From JAZDRH01 sp047470865 (GTDB lineage Bacteria; Pseudomonadota; Gammaproteobacteria; Pseudomonadales; Pseudomonadaceae), in assembly GCF_047470865.1 (NCBI RefSeq), contig NZ_JAZDRH010000003.1:62001-126000 (forward strand): a stretch of DNA of 64,000 bases, in the 5' to 3' direction. The notes below the pieces were generated by a model. It did no database searches and was not told the origin of the DNA. It saw only the letters and a program-made list of their open reading frames with translations. The position numbers and the translations under genes are program-made. Below are positions 36,310 to 46,393 of the stretch, in pieces; the stretch's first letter is position 1; every line of letters begins with the position of its first letter.

Positions 36310-36328
36310 GTTATTGATTATCATTATC
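36310..36328. promoter_or_regulatory. Second Fur box, upstream of the TonB-dependent receptor
   Basis: This 19-mer matches 16 of 19 positions of the Fur consensus (ends GATTATCATTATC). It lies 17 bp before the receptor start codon, so the receptor gene can be repressed by Fur independently of the sigma factor gene. Confidence 0.78.
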
Positions 36329-36344
36329 TTTTAAAGGTGCTCAG

Positions 36345-39131
36345 GTGTTACACAAATCCGCTCAATACTGGTTTTGCAGCTGCCTATTGGCTGCGTCTTC
36401 AGCCTTCAATATTGCGTATGCTCAGATTGATCTAACCGCTACTTATCCATTTTCTTTACAAGCCCACAGCTTATCTGATGCCTTGCAACAACTGTCTAAA
36501 CAGGCACACATCACTGTGCAGTTGGAAAAAGATATTCCACAAATTCACAAAAATATACATTTCAATAGGTCAGCAACACTTCCAGCAGTACTTAATGAGA
36601 TGTTAGATGGCACAGGTTTTTCTTGGAAGCTAGATGCAAACGATCAGATTCTTATTTCTACAGTTAATAAAGGCGCGCCAATTAAAACACCTGATATGTT
36701 AATTACGGCGCAAATAGATGAATATCAAAGCAGTATGACGATTAATCGAGAGTTGATTGAGCGTATGCCGTCAGGCAATGGAGATATTACTAGCATGCTT
36801 AAGCTTAATCCTCATGTGCAGTTTGATGATAAGCAGCTAAGTAGCTTTACTCCTGGTGAAATTAATCCCGCTAACATCAGTATTAACGGCGCTAAGTTTT
36901 ATCAAAATGCTTTTGTTGTTGATGGCTTCAACATGAATAATGACTTAGATCCAGGGCGTTCTCAGCACCATCTTTTAGATGCAGTACCAGGCCAAAGCCA
37001 AGGGATGGCACTAGATATTGACTTGTTAGAAGAAATTACCGTGCATGACAGTAATGTGTCTGCAGCCTATGGCCATTTTAATGGTGGGGTGGTAGAAACC
37101 AAAACACGTAAACCCAAAGCTGATGGCTTACATGGCAAGTTTTCCATGCAAACCACAATGGATGCATGGACGCAATATCATGTTCATAAGAGCCAAGAGG
37201 ACGCATTTGAAAACTCAGGTAGCGATTCTATGCAGCCTAAGTTTACTAAGTTGACTATAAGAGGCACTTTGGAAGGTTATTTAACAGATAACTTTGGCAT
37301 GATCGGAAGTTTTGACCGCAAACTATCAACTATTCCTTTAAGTTTATATTCTGCCAATAATGTCGATACTATGGGGTACTACGAGGAAAAGCAGCATAGA
37401 AAAATTGATAATTATTTTCTTAAAAGCATGTGGCAAGCATCGGACCATTTAAGTATTGATAGCACTATTACGTATGCGCCAAGTACGAGTTCATATTTTA
37501 GAGCAAACTCAGTTAATTCAGGCTATGACATTAAAAATGGAGGCATGCAACTAGGTACCACATGGCGCTGGGACGGTGATTGGGCAATTTATGAACATGG
37601 TGTCTTGTATGGCGCTTTAGAACAAAGCCGCCGCTCAGAGAGTGACGATTGGTTTACTTGGCAAAAAAGTGAGACTAAGCCTTGGGGAATAGGAAACAAG
37701 CCTAGCACTATGAGCCTTGAAGGTGGCTATGGCAATGTTGATCAAAAGCAAAAAAGCTGGCAGTACAAATTCGACATGAAACTGCATCCTATAGCCTTCG
37801 CTAATACTACGCACCGTATTCGTGCTGGGTTAGATTTCAGCTGGAAAAAGTATAACTATGAGCGTGTCACTGAAAGTAATACCTATGTAATGGCGAAATC
37901 AACCAATACTTGTATCCGAAGCGATGGAACCCTAGATAATGCCTGTTCTATGGGCACCACTATAAAAGGTTTTCCAGGCCAGTATCTTTCACAACGAACC
38001 AGTTTTAAACAAGGTGAGTTTTCGTTTAGTACGCGAGAACTAGGCGCTTATATTGAAGATGATATGAGTTTTGGCCGTTTTAGTGTGCGTCCTGGCTTGC
38101 GTATAGACAATGACAGCTTTATGCAAAAAACAACAGTTGCCCCACGGTTAAGCATGCAATTTGATGTGTTTGATGACAGTAGTTCCGTAATTACTGCAGG
38201 TGTAAACCGCTATTATGGGCGAAGTATAGCAGCTTGGGGCTTAGAGGATGGGCGTAATCGTTTACGTTTTACTGAGCGCCGCACAGATATCAACAGTCCT
38301 TGGCAAGCTACTGCTCATGCACCTAATAATAGTTTATTTCAAAAGCTTGATGTGCCTTATGACGACGAGTTAATGCTTGGTTTTAAGCAAAGCATGGGAT
38401 GGGCTGATATTGGTATTAAAGTGGTGCAGCGCGAGGGTAAAAAACAAGTGATTGAAGTTACAGGTAAGCGCGCAGGAGTAGAGCCAACAGACCCTAACTT
38501 GGCTAAGAACTTTAAAGTTTATACGAATAATGGGCAAAGTAAGGATCGTATCCTATCTATCACCGCACAGAATAATCAACTGCTTGATTTTGCGGGTATG
38601 CAGCATAATGTTTTGGTCGCCTTGGACTTTAGGCAAAGTAAGCGTTCAGCGCCTAGTTATCGTGAGGAAGGTTTGTCTGATTATGACAGCGAGCGTTATC
38701 AAGACAACCCTTATATTAGCTATAAAGGGAGTGTTATTCGTTATCGAGATAGACCCGCTGCAAACTATAACCGCCCATGGACATTGCGTGCTAATTTGAT
38801 TAGCTATATAGAGCCGCTGGATTTAACAGTGACTAATTTTTTCCGCTTACGTGATGGTTATACACAAATTGTGAAAACCAGTGAGAAGATGGAGTACCAA
38901 GGCACGCCTATTGATGTCTATGAAGAAAAGCATTACTCCAAGGCCTTCACTTGGGATATGCGTTTAGGCTGGGAGAAATACTTAGCGCAAGATCAATCTG
39001 TATTTATTAATGTGGATATCAACAATCTATTAAATGCACGTAGTGTGATGGGTAATACGTCTGGGTTGAATTCAGTAGAAACCTATGAGATAGGTCGTCA
39101 ATTTTGGTTAGAAGTTGGGTATAAGTTTTAA
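36345..39131 (+). CDS. TonB-dependent receptor with N-terminal STN signalling domain
   Basis: A 928-aa outer-membrane transporter. It has a signal peptide (about residues 1-26), an STN domain (about 35-105, AHSLSDALQQLSKQA), a plug (about 125-260, with ISINGAKFYQNAFVVDGFNM) and a 22-strand barrel ending in an aromatic residue (EVGYKF). STN domains pass a substrate signal to a FecR-type protein, absent here. The GTG start 36345 follows AAAGGTG. A Fur box is immediately upstream. The ligand is not known; an iron chelate is most likely. Its stop overlaps the peroxidase start by one base. Confidence 0.88.
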   Translation: MLHKSAQYWFCSCLLAASSAFNIAYAQIDLTATYPFSLQAHSLSDALQQLSKQAHITVQLEKDIPQIHKNIHFNRSATLPAVLNEMLDGTGFSWKLDANDQILISTVNKGAPIKTPDMLITAQIDEYQSSMTINRELIERMPSGNGDITSMLKLNPHVQFDDKQLSSFTPGEINPANISINGAKFYQNAFVVDGFNMNNDLDPGRSQHHLLDAVPGQSQGMALDIDLLEEITVHDSNVSAAYGHFNGGVVETKTRKPKADGLHGKFSMQTTMDAWTQYHVHKSQEDAFENSGSDSMQPKFTKLTIRGTLEGYLTDNFGMIGSFDRKLSTIPLSLYSANNVDTMGYYEEKQHRKIDNYFLKSMWQASDHLSIDSTITYAPSTSSYFRANSVNSGYDIKNGGMQLGTTWRWDGDWAIYEHGVLYGALEQSRRSESDDWFTWQKSETKPWGIGNKPSTMSLEGGYGNVDQKQKSWQYKFDMKLHPIAFANTTHRIRAGLDFSWKKYNYERVTESNTYVMAKSTNTCIRSDGTLDNACSMGTTIKGFPGQYLSQRTSFKQGEFSFSTRELGAYIEDDMSFGRFSVRPGLRIDNDSFMQKTTVAPRLSMQFDVFDDSSSVITAGVNRYYGRSIAAWGLEDGRNRLRFTERRTDINSPWQATAHAPNNSLFQKLDVPYDDELMLGFKQSMGWADIGIKVVQREGKKQVIEVTGKRAGVEPTDPNLAKNFKVYTNNGQSKDRILSITAQNNQLLDFAGMQHNVLVALDFRQSKRSAPSYREEGLSDYDSERYQDNPYISYKGSVIRYRDRPAANYNRPWTLRANLISYIEPLDLTVTNFFRLRDGYTQIVKTSEKMEYQGTPIDVYEEKHYSKAFTWDMRLGWEKYLAQDQSVFINVDINNLLNARSVMGNTSGLNSVETYEIGRQFWLEVGYKF

Positions 39132-40240
39132 TGCGCTTTGCCTATTTTCTTTTGATTATATTTAGCTTTAGCCTTTACAACTTAGCTAAAGCAGAAACTC
39201 AGCCAAAGTGCGTTATTGAGCATGCCGCTGGCGTAGACTTTACCTGTTTACGCCAATGGTATAGCCAAGCCCCTGCACTCTGGCCAGCGCCCTTTATTGA
39301 GGAAAATATAACGTGGACAGAATTAGCAGCCTTACCTGAGCAAGCGCTATCGCCTGAATCAAATCCTTTTACTGAAGCTAAGCGCGCCTTGGGTGAAAAG
39401 TTATTTTTTGATCCTCTTTTATCAGGTTCAAAGCAAGTATCTTGTGCCAGTTGTCATGAACCACGGTTAGCCTTTGCGGATGCGCGGCGTGTATCTATTG
39501 GGCATGCACAGCAAGAAGGGAGACGGAATGCGCCTTCTGTAGTTGCCAGTAGTTTGTTTGAGCTGTTATTTTGGGATGGGCGCAAAGCAAGCTTAGAAGA
39601 ACAGGCGCTTGCCCCTATTATTGACCCAGTGGAAATGGCGTTTAGCATTCAAGAATTAGAGCACAGATTACAAGCTGATAGCACCTATATTGCGTACTTT
39701 GAGCAGGTATTCCACGATAAACCAAAGGCTATTTATGTTGGGCAGGCTCTAGCAACCTATCAACGCAGTTTGCTACCTAAAGACACAGACTTTGAGCGTT
39801 TTATGCAGGGGCAGAATACAGCGTTAAGCGACCAAGCACTATATGGTTTGCATTTATTTCGAACAAAAGGGCGCTGTTTAAATTGTCATCAAGGTGCTGC
39901 TTTATCTGATCAGCAGTTTCATAATTTAGGGCTGACCTATTATGGTCGCAAGTATGAGGACTTAGGGCGCTATGAGGTAACAGCTAAAGCAGAAGATGTG
40001 GGGGCTTTTCGCACACCATCATTGCGTTTAGTGAGCCGAACAGGACCTTGGATGCATAATGGACTATTCCCTAATCTTGAGGGTATTTTAAATATGTATA
40101 ATGCTGGCATGCCCACAATTACACCTAATGCTGAGCAAATAAAGGATCCCTTATTTCCGAAAAAGTCACCGCTACTACAGCCTTTACAGCTCAATTCAGA
40201 TGAGTTGTTTGCATTAAAAGCATTCCTACAAAGCTTATAA
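39131..40240 (+). CDS. Di-haem cytochrome c peroxidase / MauG-like protein
   Basis: A 369-aa periplasmic protein with a signal peptide (about residues 1-21) and two haem c sites, CASCH (105-109) and CLNCH (249-253). The family either reduces hydrogen peroxide or, as in MauG and MbnH, oxidises protein side chains. GAFRTPSLR and WMHNGLFPNLEGIL are conserved C-terminal family motifs. It is coupled (TAATG) to the TonB receptor, so the two probably work on the same metal or ligand. It ends at a long hairpin. Confidence 0.87.
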   Translation: MRFAYFLLIIFSFSLYNLAKAETQPKCVIEHAAGVDFTCLRQWYSQAPALWPAPFIEENITWTELAALPEQALSPESNPFTEAKRALGEKLFFDPLLSGSKQVSCASCHEPRLAFADARRVSIGHAQQEGRRNAPSVVASSLFELLFWDGRKASLEEQALAPIIDPVEMAFSIQELEHRLQADSTYIAYFEQVFHDKPKAIYVGQALATYQRSLLPKDTDFERFMQGQNTALSDQALYGLHLFRTKGRCLNCHQGAALSDQQFHNLGLTYYGRKYEDLGRYEVTAKAEDVGAFRTPSLRLVSRTGPWMHNGLFPNLEGILNMYNAGMPTITPNAEQIKDPLFPKKSPLLQPLQLNSDELFALKAFLQSL

Positions 40241-40258
40241 ACAAAAAATACTGAATAA

Positions 40259-40296
40259 GCTGCCCCTAAAAAGCTGCACATCTTTTTAGGGGCAGC
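40259..40296 (+). terminator. Strong hairpin after the receptor-peroxidase operon
   Basis: A perfect 15-bp stem (40259-40273 with 40282-40296) has an 8-base loop. A seven-T run comes about 16 bases later rather than directly after, so it may act as a transcript-end stabiliser as well as a terminator. Confidence 0.7.
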
Positions 40297-40330
40297 AGCT
40301 CAGGCTAGGTGGTTTTTTTAGAACACTAAA

Positions 40331-41227
40331 CTAACCAAAAATTAGCCATAAAATTCCGAGAATAATGGCCCATTTAACCGTGTAGTAGAGCGTTTTATTG
40401 TATTTTTTAAGACGCTTACCTTGTTCACGTATTTTATATAAATATTTAAAGACGCGATTTATCCCGCCTGTACGGTCGTTTTCATCATTGGGCGCAGCCG
40501 CCGCGCTGAGAAGATAACGACCTAAAAAATAATTTATCTTTTGTGCCCAGTGATATTTCATTGGCCGCTCAATATCACAAAAGAAAATTAAACGATCTTG
40601 TCCGCTTTTATTTTCTGCATAGTGAATAAAGGTTTCATCGAAAATAACATCTTGGCCATCACGCCAGCTGTAAGAAATGCCATCAACATTAATAAAACAA
40701 CGGTCGTCATTAGGCGTGGCAATACCTAAATGGTAGCGCAAGGAGCCTGCATAAGGGTCACGATGACGAGGCAGGCGGCTATCATCAGGTAATAGCGTAA
40801 ACATGGCTGCCTTAATACTAGGAATATTACGCACCAACTCCGTGGTTTTAGGGCATAACTCAATAGCAGAGGGATGATTGTCTTCATACCATTTAAGGTA
40901 AAACCGCTTCCAGCCAGTTTTGAAAAAGGAGTTAAAGCCAGCATCGTCACGTTTGTCTGAGGCGGCAATACGTTGCATTTCTTGCAGACGTAAACCTTCT
41001 TCACGGATCATTTGCCAGTTATCACGTAAAATCTGCAATTCTGGAAAGGTGGCAGTAGGCAGGTAAGGTTTATTAGGTACTTTTGAAAATAAGTACATAA
41101 AAGCGTTGATAGGCGCCATAAATGTTGAATGATCGGCGAATTGGCGAAAAAACTTATAGCGTACTCGCCCACGATACTGAACATAAAACACGCTCAATAT
41201 AAAAATAGCCAGAACTATATATTTCAT
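40331..41227 (-). CDS. lpxO: LpxO-like lipid A 2-hydroxylase (aspartyl/asparaginyl beta-hydroxylase family)
   Basis: A 298-aa protein with an N-terminal membrane segment (MKYIVLAIFILSVFYVQYRG), a conserved DHSTFMAPINAFMYLFS and a 2-oxoglutarate/Fe(II) oxygenase domain with HRDPYAGSLRYHLG and FDETFIHYAEN (iron-binding His residues). Pseudomonas LpxO hydroxylates the secondary lauroyl chain of lipid A at the inner membrane. I choose ATG 41227; the upstream frame adds 41 hydrophobic residues not present in homologues I recall. The C-terminus is another membrane segment. Confidence 0.8.
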   Translation of the reverse strand: MKYIVLAIFILSVFYVQYRGRVRYKFFRQFADHSTFMAPINAFMYLFSKVPNKPYLPTATFPELQILRDNWQMIREEGLRLQEMQRIAASDKRDDAGFNSFFKTGWKRFYLKWYEDNHPSAIELCPKTTELVRNIPSIKAAMFTLLPDDSRLPRHRDPYAGSLRYHLGIATPNDDRCFINVDGISYSWRDGQDVIFDETFIHYAENKSGQDRLIFFCDIERPMKYHWAQKINYFLGRYLLSAAAAPNDENDRTGGINRVFKYLYKIREQGKRLKKYNKTLYYTVKWAIILGILWLIFG

Positions 41228-41446
41228 GGTCAGCGACCTAAGACACCAAACGAGGAAGGTAAAAATGAAGCTAGCCAATGTAGCAAAAAAAATAGTTTTA
41301 TTAAATATTCTGAAATAAATAGATATAAATAAATAAGTTATTTTAAGCATATATTATGTAGCGTCTTAATGTCGCAAGGGTTTGTAATTAGCGCCATTAA
41401 GTCTGATTATGAGCTATATGCTTAGCATGACTAAGGTGAGTCAGCC

Positions 41447-42082
41447 ATGTTTTCAATATTAAATCGCCGCCCTATTATATTCAGTTTGCTTGCTATCTTG
41501 ACTGCCGTTGTTGTGGGAGTGCTAGTAGGTCAAGTGGCATTAGAAAATAAAGATCATTCTGCTCAGCTCAATGAAGCTGGCATTATACTATTACCCGAAG
41601 CTCGTGACATTCCAGCCGTAACCTTATCTGGCAGTGATGGCAAAGAACAGCTGATGAGTGATTTAACAGGCCAATGGACGCTGGTATTTTTCGGCTATAC
41701 CTTTTGCCCTGATATTTGCCCTACAACCTTGTCTGAACTGCGCCAAATTAAACAAAAGTTGCCCAAGGTTACCAAAGATAAATTACGTATCGTTATGATC
41801 AGTGTTGACCCTGATCGCGACACACCTGAGCAACTTAAAGAATATATGAAGTTTTTTGATCCTGAGTTTATTGGTTATGCAGGGAAAATGAGTGATATTC
41901 AAGTATTGAGTAGCCGCATGAGCATTCCTTTTGTGCCTGGGGATAAGTCTAAGGAGTATTACACTGTTGATCACAGTGGTAATCTTGCCTTGCTTGATCC
42001 TACTGGGGTTCAGCGGGGTTTTATTCGCGCGCCTTTAGATATTGAAAAGCTTGTGCGCGCCTTGCCTCAACTGATTAAGTGA
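41447..42082 (+). CDS. SCO1/SenC-family copper protein
   Basis: A 211-aa membrane-anchored periplasmic thioredoxin-fold protein. It has an N-terminal membrane segment (about residues 13-30), the copper-binding TFCPDICPTTL (CxxxC) and the conserved His in VDHSGNLALL. SCO proteins deliver copper to the CuA site of cytochrome c oxidase or act in redox stress. No oxidase gene is nearby. It is monocistronic. Confidence 0.88.
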   Translation: MFSILNRRPIIFSLLAILTAVVVGVLVGQVALENKDHSAQLNEAGIILLPEARDIPAVTLSGSDGKEQLMSDLTGQWTLVFFGYTFCPDICPTTLSELRQIKQKLPKVTKDKLRIVMISVDPDRDTPEQLKEYMKFFDPEFIGYAGKMSDIQVLSSRMSIPFVPGDKSKEYYTVDHSGNLALLDPTGVQRGFIRAPLDIEKLVRALPQLIK

Positions 42083-42239
42083 TCTTCAAATAAGGTTTTT
42101 ATGCATTAAATTCCATATTTGTAAATTGTTTATTCCTTTTTCTTATAAATAAATGCGTAATATTTATTGGTAATTAAAACAGCATCTACCTACTCTGCAA
42201 GCCATTAAAAACACTAAAAAGCTTGATAGAGACAGTCGC

Positions 42240-43058
42240 ATGAGCAGCCAATTAGTCATTCCCAGCACGTGGTTAAGTACTTTGCCAGTAGGTGAGGTGG
42301 CGTTAATTGGCGCAGGACCAGGTGATCCCAGCCTATTAACACTTAGAGCTTGGAGTTTATTAGGACAGGCTGACGTGGTTGTTTATGATCGCCTGGTAAA
42401 TCCTGAAATTCTGCAGAGTTTACCTTCTCATTGTGAGCAATATTATGTTGGTAAAACAGCAGGTAACCATAGTTTGCCACAAGAACAAATTAACCAATTA
42501 CTGGTTGATTTAGCTAAGCAGCGTAAACGAGTCGTGCGCTTAAAAGGTGGTGATCCTTTTATTTTTGGGCGTGGTGGTGAAGAGCTAGAACATTTATTAA
42601 AGTATCAAGTAGCTTGCCAAGTAGTACCTGGGATTACAGCCGCTTCTGCTTGTACAACCTATGCAGGTATTCCGTTAACTCATCGCGGAGTGGCGCAATC
42701 TTGCCAGTTTATTACTGGGCATTTGCAGCAAGATGGCGAGTTAGCTCTAGATTGGCAGCGTTTAGCTGCACCAGGCCAAACCCTAGTGTTTTATATGGGG
42801 CTCAGTGCCTTGGCAACTATTAGCCAACAATTACAAGCAGCTGGCTTAGCCGCAACTACGCCTGCTGCGTTAATTGGCAATGGGACTTACGCCAAGCAGC
42901 AAGTACTACGTGCCAACTTAGCAGATTTACCAGCGCTAGCAGAATTACAGCAAGCTAAGCCGCCTAGTTTGATTGTGATTGGGCAAGTAGTAGGGTTATT
43001 TGACCCTGCTAGTTTGAATTTTCCATCCTATTTTAGTACAGATAAATCCACATGCTGA
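42240..43058 (+). CDS. cobA: Uroporphyrinogen-III C-methyltransferase CobA
   Basis: A 272-aa SAM-dependent methylase making precorrin-2 for siroheme or cobalamin. Motifs seen are [40 protein letters not shown] and [16 protein letters not shown]. It is a free CobA/SUMT, not the CysG fusion. The last 31 bp overlap the tail of bioD in convergent orientation. Confidence 0.93.
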   Translation: MSSQLVIPSTWLSTLPVGEVALIGAGPGDPSLLTLRAWSLLGQADVVVYDRLVNPEILQSLPSHCEQYYVGKTAGNHSLPQEQINQLLVDLAKQRKRVVRLKGGDPFIFGRGGEELEHLLKYQVACQVVPGITAASACTTYAGIPLTHRGVAQSCQFITGHLQQDGELALDWQRLAAPGQTLVFYMGLSALATISQQLQAAGLAATTPAALIGNGTYAKQQVLRANLADLPALAELQQAKPPSLIVIGQVVGLFDPASLNFPSYFSTDKSTC

Positions 43059-43705
43059 GCAACAGAATCTGCATTAGCTGGCGTTAGAAAAGGAACTACG
43101 CCAAGACAAGGAGCCGGCATCAGCTGTGTTAACGTAGCCAAGTTTTCTGGTAGACGAGAGGTGTTAGGGTCAATAATATTAGCGACCCAGCCTGCCAATT
43201 TAAGCCCATCAGCTTTAATGGCTTCTGCAGTGAGTAACGCATGGCTAATGCAACCTAAGCGCACGCCTACTACTAAAATAACAGGTAACTTAATAGCTTT
43301 TGCCAAATCAGATAAAAATTCAGTAGCCGATAACGGCACTCGCCAGCCACCTGCGCCTTCTACTACAACAAAATCCGCCTGTTGCGCGAGCACATGATCA
43401 ATAGCTGGTTGTAGAGCGTGTACGCTTAATTCGGTATTAGACTCTTGAGCAGCAATATGTGGCGCAATTGCGGGAGCAAAGGCGAAAGGGTTGATGTGCT
43501 CATAATTCAGCTTAAGGCTAGATTCGGCCATTAATGCTAACGCATCGCTGTTACGTAGCCCGTCAGCGGTTTGTTGGCAACCAGAAGCCACAGGCTTGAT
43601 TGCCAGTGTGGCGTAACCTAGTTGTTGCGCGCGGCAGAGTAGTCCTGCGGCTATACTGGTTTTACCTACATCAGTGTCTGTTCCTGCAATAAAGTACGCC
43701 TGCAT
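43028..43705 (-). CDS. bioD: Dethiobiotin synthetase BioD
   Basis: A 225-aa ATP-dependent carboxylase closing the ureido ring of DAPA. The P-loop [12 protein letters not shown] is at the N-terminus; [12 protein letters not shown] and [15 protein letters not shown] are also present. It is the last gene of the bioBFHCD operon and starts 2 bp after bioC. Confidence 0.95.
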   Translation of the reverse strand: MQAYFIAGTDTDVGKTSIAAGLLCRAQQLGYATLAIKPVASGCQQTADGLRNSDALALMAESSLKLNYEHINPFAFAPAIAPHIAAQESNTELSVHALQPAIDHVLAQQADFVVVEGAGGWRVPLSATEFLSDLAKAIKLPVILVVGVRLGCISHALLTAEAIKADGLKLAGWVANIIDPNTSRLPENLATLTQLMPAPCLGVVPFLTPANADSVAQHVDLSVLK

Positions 43706-43707
43706 GT

Positions 43708-44496
43708 TTAACCTTCTTTTCGTAATACGCCATACACAATTTGCCAGGTAGCAGGTAGCCCCTGAGGCTGGCGAAACTTCTCATAAGCTTGAGTGAGCGC
43801 AAGTAAATCCTGACGGCTACTGAGCCCTGTTTTGCGTCCTCGATTGAGATTGTTCGCACCTAAGTATTTGAGTTCGTGGGTAAGTCCACGTAGTTGTGGG
43901 TAGTGCAACACATGGGCTCTTTGTTCTAACTGAACAATACTCAAACAACTGTTTTGGCAAAGGTGCTGATAATCTGAAAACTGTCGAAACTGGTTAACAT
44001 GCACGGCATTGTCAACCTGCTGCCAACTATGCTTTAGCTCATGCAGTGTGCCTGTACATAGGCTGCTAAATGCAAAAATGCCATTAGGTTTGAGTACTTT
44101 GGCCGCTTCACTGAGTACTTTAGAAAAGTCGCTGCACCACTGTAAGGCTAAGCTACTAAACAGCAGATCAGTACTATTAACGGCTAGCGGGAGGTTCTCT
44201 GCATCGCCCGCAATATAATAGTGTGCGCTTCGTCGTGCTTTGGCCTGTTGCAGCATGCCAAAGGCTAGGTCTAGACAAGTACCTGTTGCTTGGGGGAACT
44301 GCTGTTGTAATTGGCGACTAAAAAAACCTGTGCCTGCACCTAAATCAACCCATTGTGTAATGGGCTGCTGAATCACAAGTTGTGCTAATAATTGTTCGCC
44401 CACAAGGCGTTGTAAGTGTGCAACGCTATCATAGGTGCTGGCGGCTTTAGAGAATGACTGGGCAACTAACTGTTTGTCGGGTAGGCAATAGTTCAT
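43708..44496 (-). CDS. bioC: Malonyl-ACP O-methyltransferase BioC
   Basis: A 262-aa SAM methyltransferase that masks malonyl-ACP so fatty acid enzymes can build pimelate. Motifs are WVDLGAGTGFFSRQL, GDAENLPL and LLFSSLALQWCSDFS. ATG 44496 overlaps the bioH stop (ATGA); the longer frame adds 30 residues inside bioH and is rejected. The N-terminus VAQSFSKAASTYDSVAHLQR is typical for BioC. Confidence 0.93.
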   Translation of the reverse strand: MNYCLPDKQLVAQSFSKAASTYDSVAHLQRLVGEQLLAQLVIQQPITQWVDLGAGTGFFSRQLQQQFPQATGTCLDLAFGMLQQAKARRSAHYYIAGDAENLPLAVNSTDLLFSSLALQWCSDFSKVLSEAAKVLKPNGIFAFSSLCTGTLHELKHSWQQVDNAVHVNQFRQFSDYQHLCQNSCLSIVQLEQRAHVLHYPQLRGLTHELKYLGANNLNRGRKTGLSSRQDLLALTQAYEKFRQPQGLPATWQIVYGVLRKEG

Positions 44497-45194
44497 GGGT
44501 GTGCCTGCATCAATTCGCTGATTTTTTCTGCACAAAAGGTTGCTTGCTCCAGCACAAACGCATGGCCGCCTTGCAGGCTTATGCAATGTGTTATTTGGCT
44601 CATTGGTTTTATGGCACTAGCAGGTACAAGGGCGTCATCAGTAGCTAGCAGATGTAACTGTGGAATAGAGCAGTGCAATACAGGCTGATTATTAAGTTGA
44701 GCAAGAATTTCTAAGCCAAAGGTTGCTTGCTCAGCAGATAAATCTTGGATTGTTTGCAGTTGTTTGCGCACTGCTTTGATATCTTTTGAACCTTGAGCGC
44801 AAAGCATGACAAAACGCTTTAAGGTGCTGCTCAGTTGCTCTTTACAACCAGTTAAAAAAGCCTCAAATACTGTACTTGGCATTGCATATGGCCAAGTGTC
44901 TTGGGCGATAAAGCTGGCGTTGCTCGCAAGGCTAATAATGCCTTTATAGCGTTTTGCTTGGCGGGCAGCGAGTTGCATCGCGAGCATACCGCCTAAGGAC
45001 CAACCAACAAGCCAACTATCTTCTGCTAGAGTTTGCTCTGTTAACGTGAGCGCTTCTTCAAGCTGATTGGATCTCCATAAAGGCAGCGTATGCACATTAA
45101 TATTGGCGTCTGGCAAGAGGCTCTGTAGTGCCTGTTGTAGAGGTGCTAGTGCACTAGCATCAATGCCCCAGCCAGGTAATAGCTCAACTTTCAC
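44493..45194 (-). CDS. bioH: Pimeloyl-ACP methyl ester esterase BioH
   Basis: A 233-aa alpha/beta hydrolase that removes the methyl group to release pimeloyl-ACP. It has [12 protein letters not shown] at the start, the nucleophile elbow GWSLGGMLA and a late His in [11 protein letters not shown]. It overlaps bioF by 11 bp and bioC by 4 bp. The length is slightly short of E. coli BioH but all catalytic elements are present. Confidence 0.9.
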   Translation of the reverse strand: MKVELLPGWGIDASALAPLQQALQSLLPDANINVHTLPLWRSNQLEEALTLTEQTLAEDSWLVGWSLGGMLAMQLAARQAKRYKGIISLASNASFIAQDTWPYAMPSTVFEAFLTGCKEQLSSTLKRFVMLCAQGSKDIKAVRKQLQTIQDLSAEQATFGLEILAQLNNQPVLHCSIPQLHLLATDDALVPASAIKPMSQITHCISLQGGHAFVLEQATFCAEKISELMQAHP

Positions 45195-46353
45195 GTAGTA
45201 TCTCCTGCCATGTACAAATTAAGGCAGTTGTTAGCTGCTCAACATGCGCTGTTGTGTGGGCTGCTGTTAAGGTAATACGTAGTCGAGCGCTACCCTGTGC
45301 AACTGTAGGCGGGCGAATGGCGCTTACAATTAAACCCTGTTCGCGTAATTTTGCGGCAAGTTGCATCGCTTTGCTGCTATCACCAACAATAATGGGCTGA
45401 ATTGGAGTTGGGCTGTCTAATAAAGGAATATCCGCTGCCAAGATGGCTTCACGAAACTGCTTTACCAGCGCCTTTAAATGCTCGCGCCGCCATGGCTCAG
45501 CTTGGCTGATTTTTAAGCTTTCTAAGGTAGCACAGGCAATAGCAGGGGATTGACTAGTGGTGTAAATATAGGGGCGGGCAAATTGAATCATGTATTCAAT
45601 CAGTTCTTCACTGCCAGCAATAAAAGCACCAGAACTGCCAAAGGCTTTCCCTAAGGTGCCAACCAGTACCGGCACATCGGCAAGGCCTAGGCCAAAATGC
45701 TCTACGCAGCCGCCGCCTTGTGCGCCTAATACACCTAAACCGTGGGCATCATCTACCATGCACCAAGCGCCATGCGCTTTGCTGAGCTTGGTTATTTCAG
45801 GCAGATTGGCCAGATCTCCATCCATGCTGAAGACACCATCAGTTACAACCAAGGTGTTGCCTTGCGCTTTGCTAAGCCGCTGCGCAAGGCTTTGCATGTC
45901 GTTATGTAAATAACGTGAGAAACGAACGCCTGCTAAAATTCCCGCATCAAGCAAGGATGCATGGTTGAGGCGATCATGTAACAGACTATCTGTTTTGCCA
46001 ACAAGCGCAGTAATAGCCGCTAAGTTAGCCATATAGCCTGTGCTAAAAAGTAAAGCGCGTGGGCGCTGTGTTAGTTGGGCTAAGGCTTCTTCCAATTGAT
46101 GATGCGCTTGGCTATGTCCAATCACAAGATGCGAAGCGCCACCGCCCACACCATAACGACGTGCGCCTGCATGCAAGGCGCTAACCAGTTGTGGATGATT
46201 GGCCAAACCCAGATAATCGTTAGAACAAAAGGCAATATAGGTTTTACCGTCAACTATCACCTGTGCGCCTTGTGGGCTTTCTAGTAAGGGGCGTTGGCGA
46301 TATAAGTGCTGTGCTTGTTGTTGTGCTAAGCGAGCAGAAAGATCAAAACTCAT
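45184..46353 (-). CDS. bioF: 8-amino-7-oxononanoate synthase BioF
   Basis: A 389-aa PLP enzyme condensing pimeloyl-ACP with alanine. Motifs are [44 protein letters not shown] and the PLP lysine in [14 protein letters not shown]. The N-terminus [10 protein letters not shown] supports ATG 46353. A GTG three codons upstream (46362) has a better-placed GAGTGG and could be used. It is the second gene of the bio operon. Confidence 0.94.
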   Translation of the reverse strand: MSFDLSARLAQQQAQHLYRQRPLLESPQGAQVIVDGKTYIAFCSNDYLGLANHPQLVSALHAGARRYGVGGGASHLVIGHSQAHHQLEEALAQLTQRPRALLFSTGYMANLAAITALVGKTDSLLHDRLNHASLLDAGILAGVRFSRYLHNDMQSLAQRLSKAQGNTLVVTDGVFSMDGDLANLPEITKLSKAHGAWCMVDDAHGLGVLGAQGGGCVEHFGLGLADVPVLVGTLGKAFGSSGAFIAGSEELIEYMIQFARPYIYTTSQSPAIACATLESLKISQAEPWRREHLKALVKQFREAILAADIPLLDSPTPIQPIIVGDSSKAMQLAAKLREQGLIVSAIRPPTVAQGSARLRITLTAAHTTAHVEQLTTALICTWQEILRES

Positions 46354-46393
46354 GGTATTCACATAATGCCACTCTTAACGAGTAGCATTGTTG

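Noticed and set aside
39131..40240. A methanobactin biosynthesis locus
   Set aside because: Only the receptor-plus-di-haem pairing resembles it; no precursor peptide, MbnB/MbnC or MbnP gene was found, and the boxes are Fur type.
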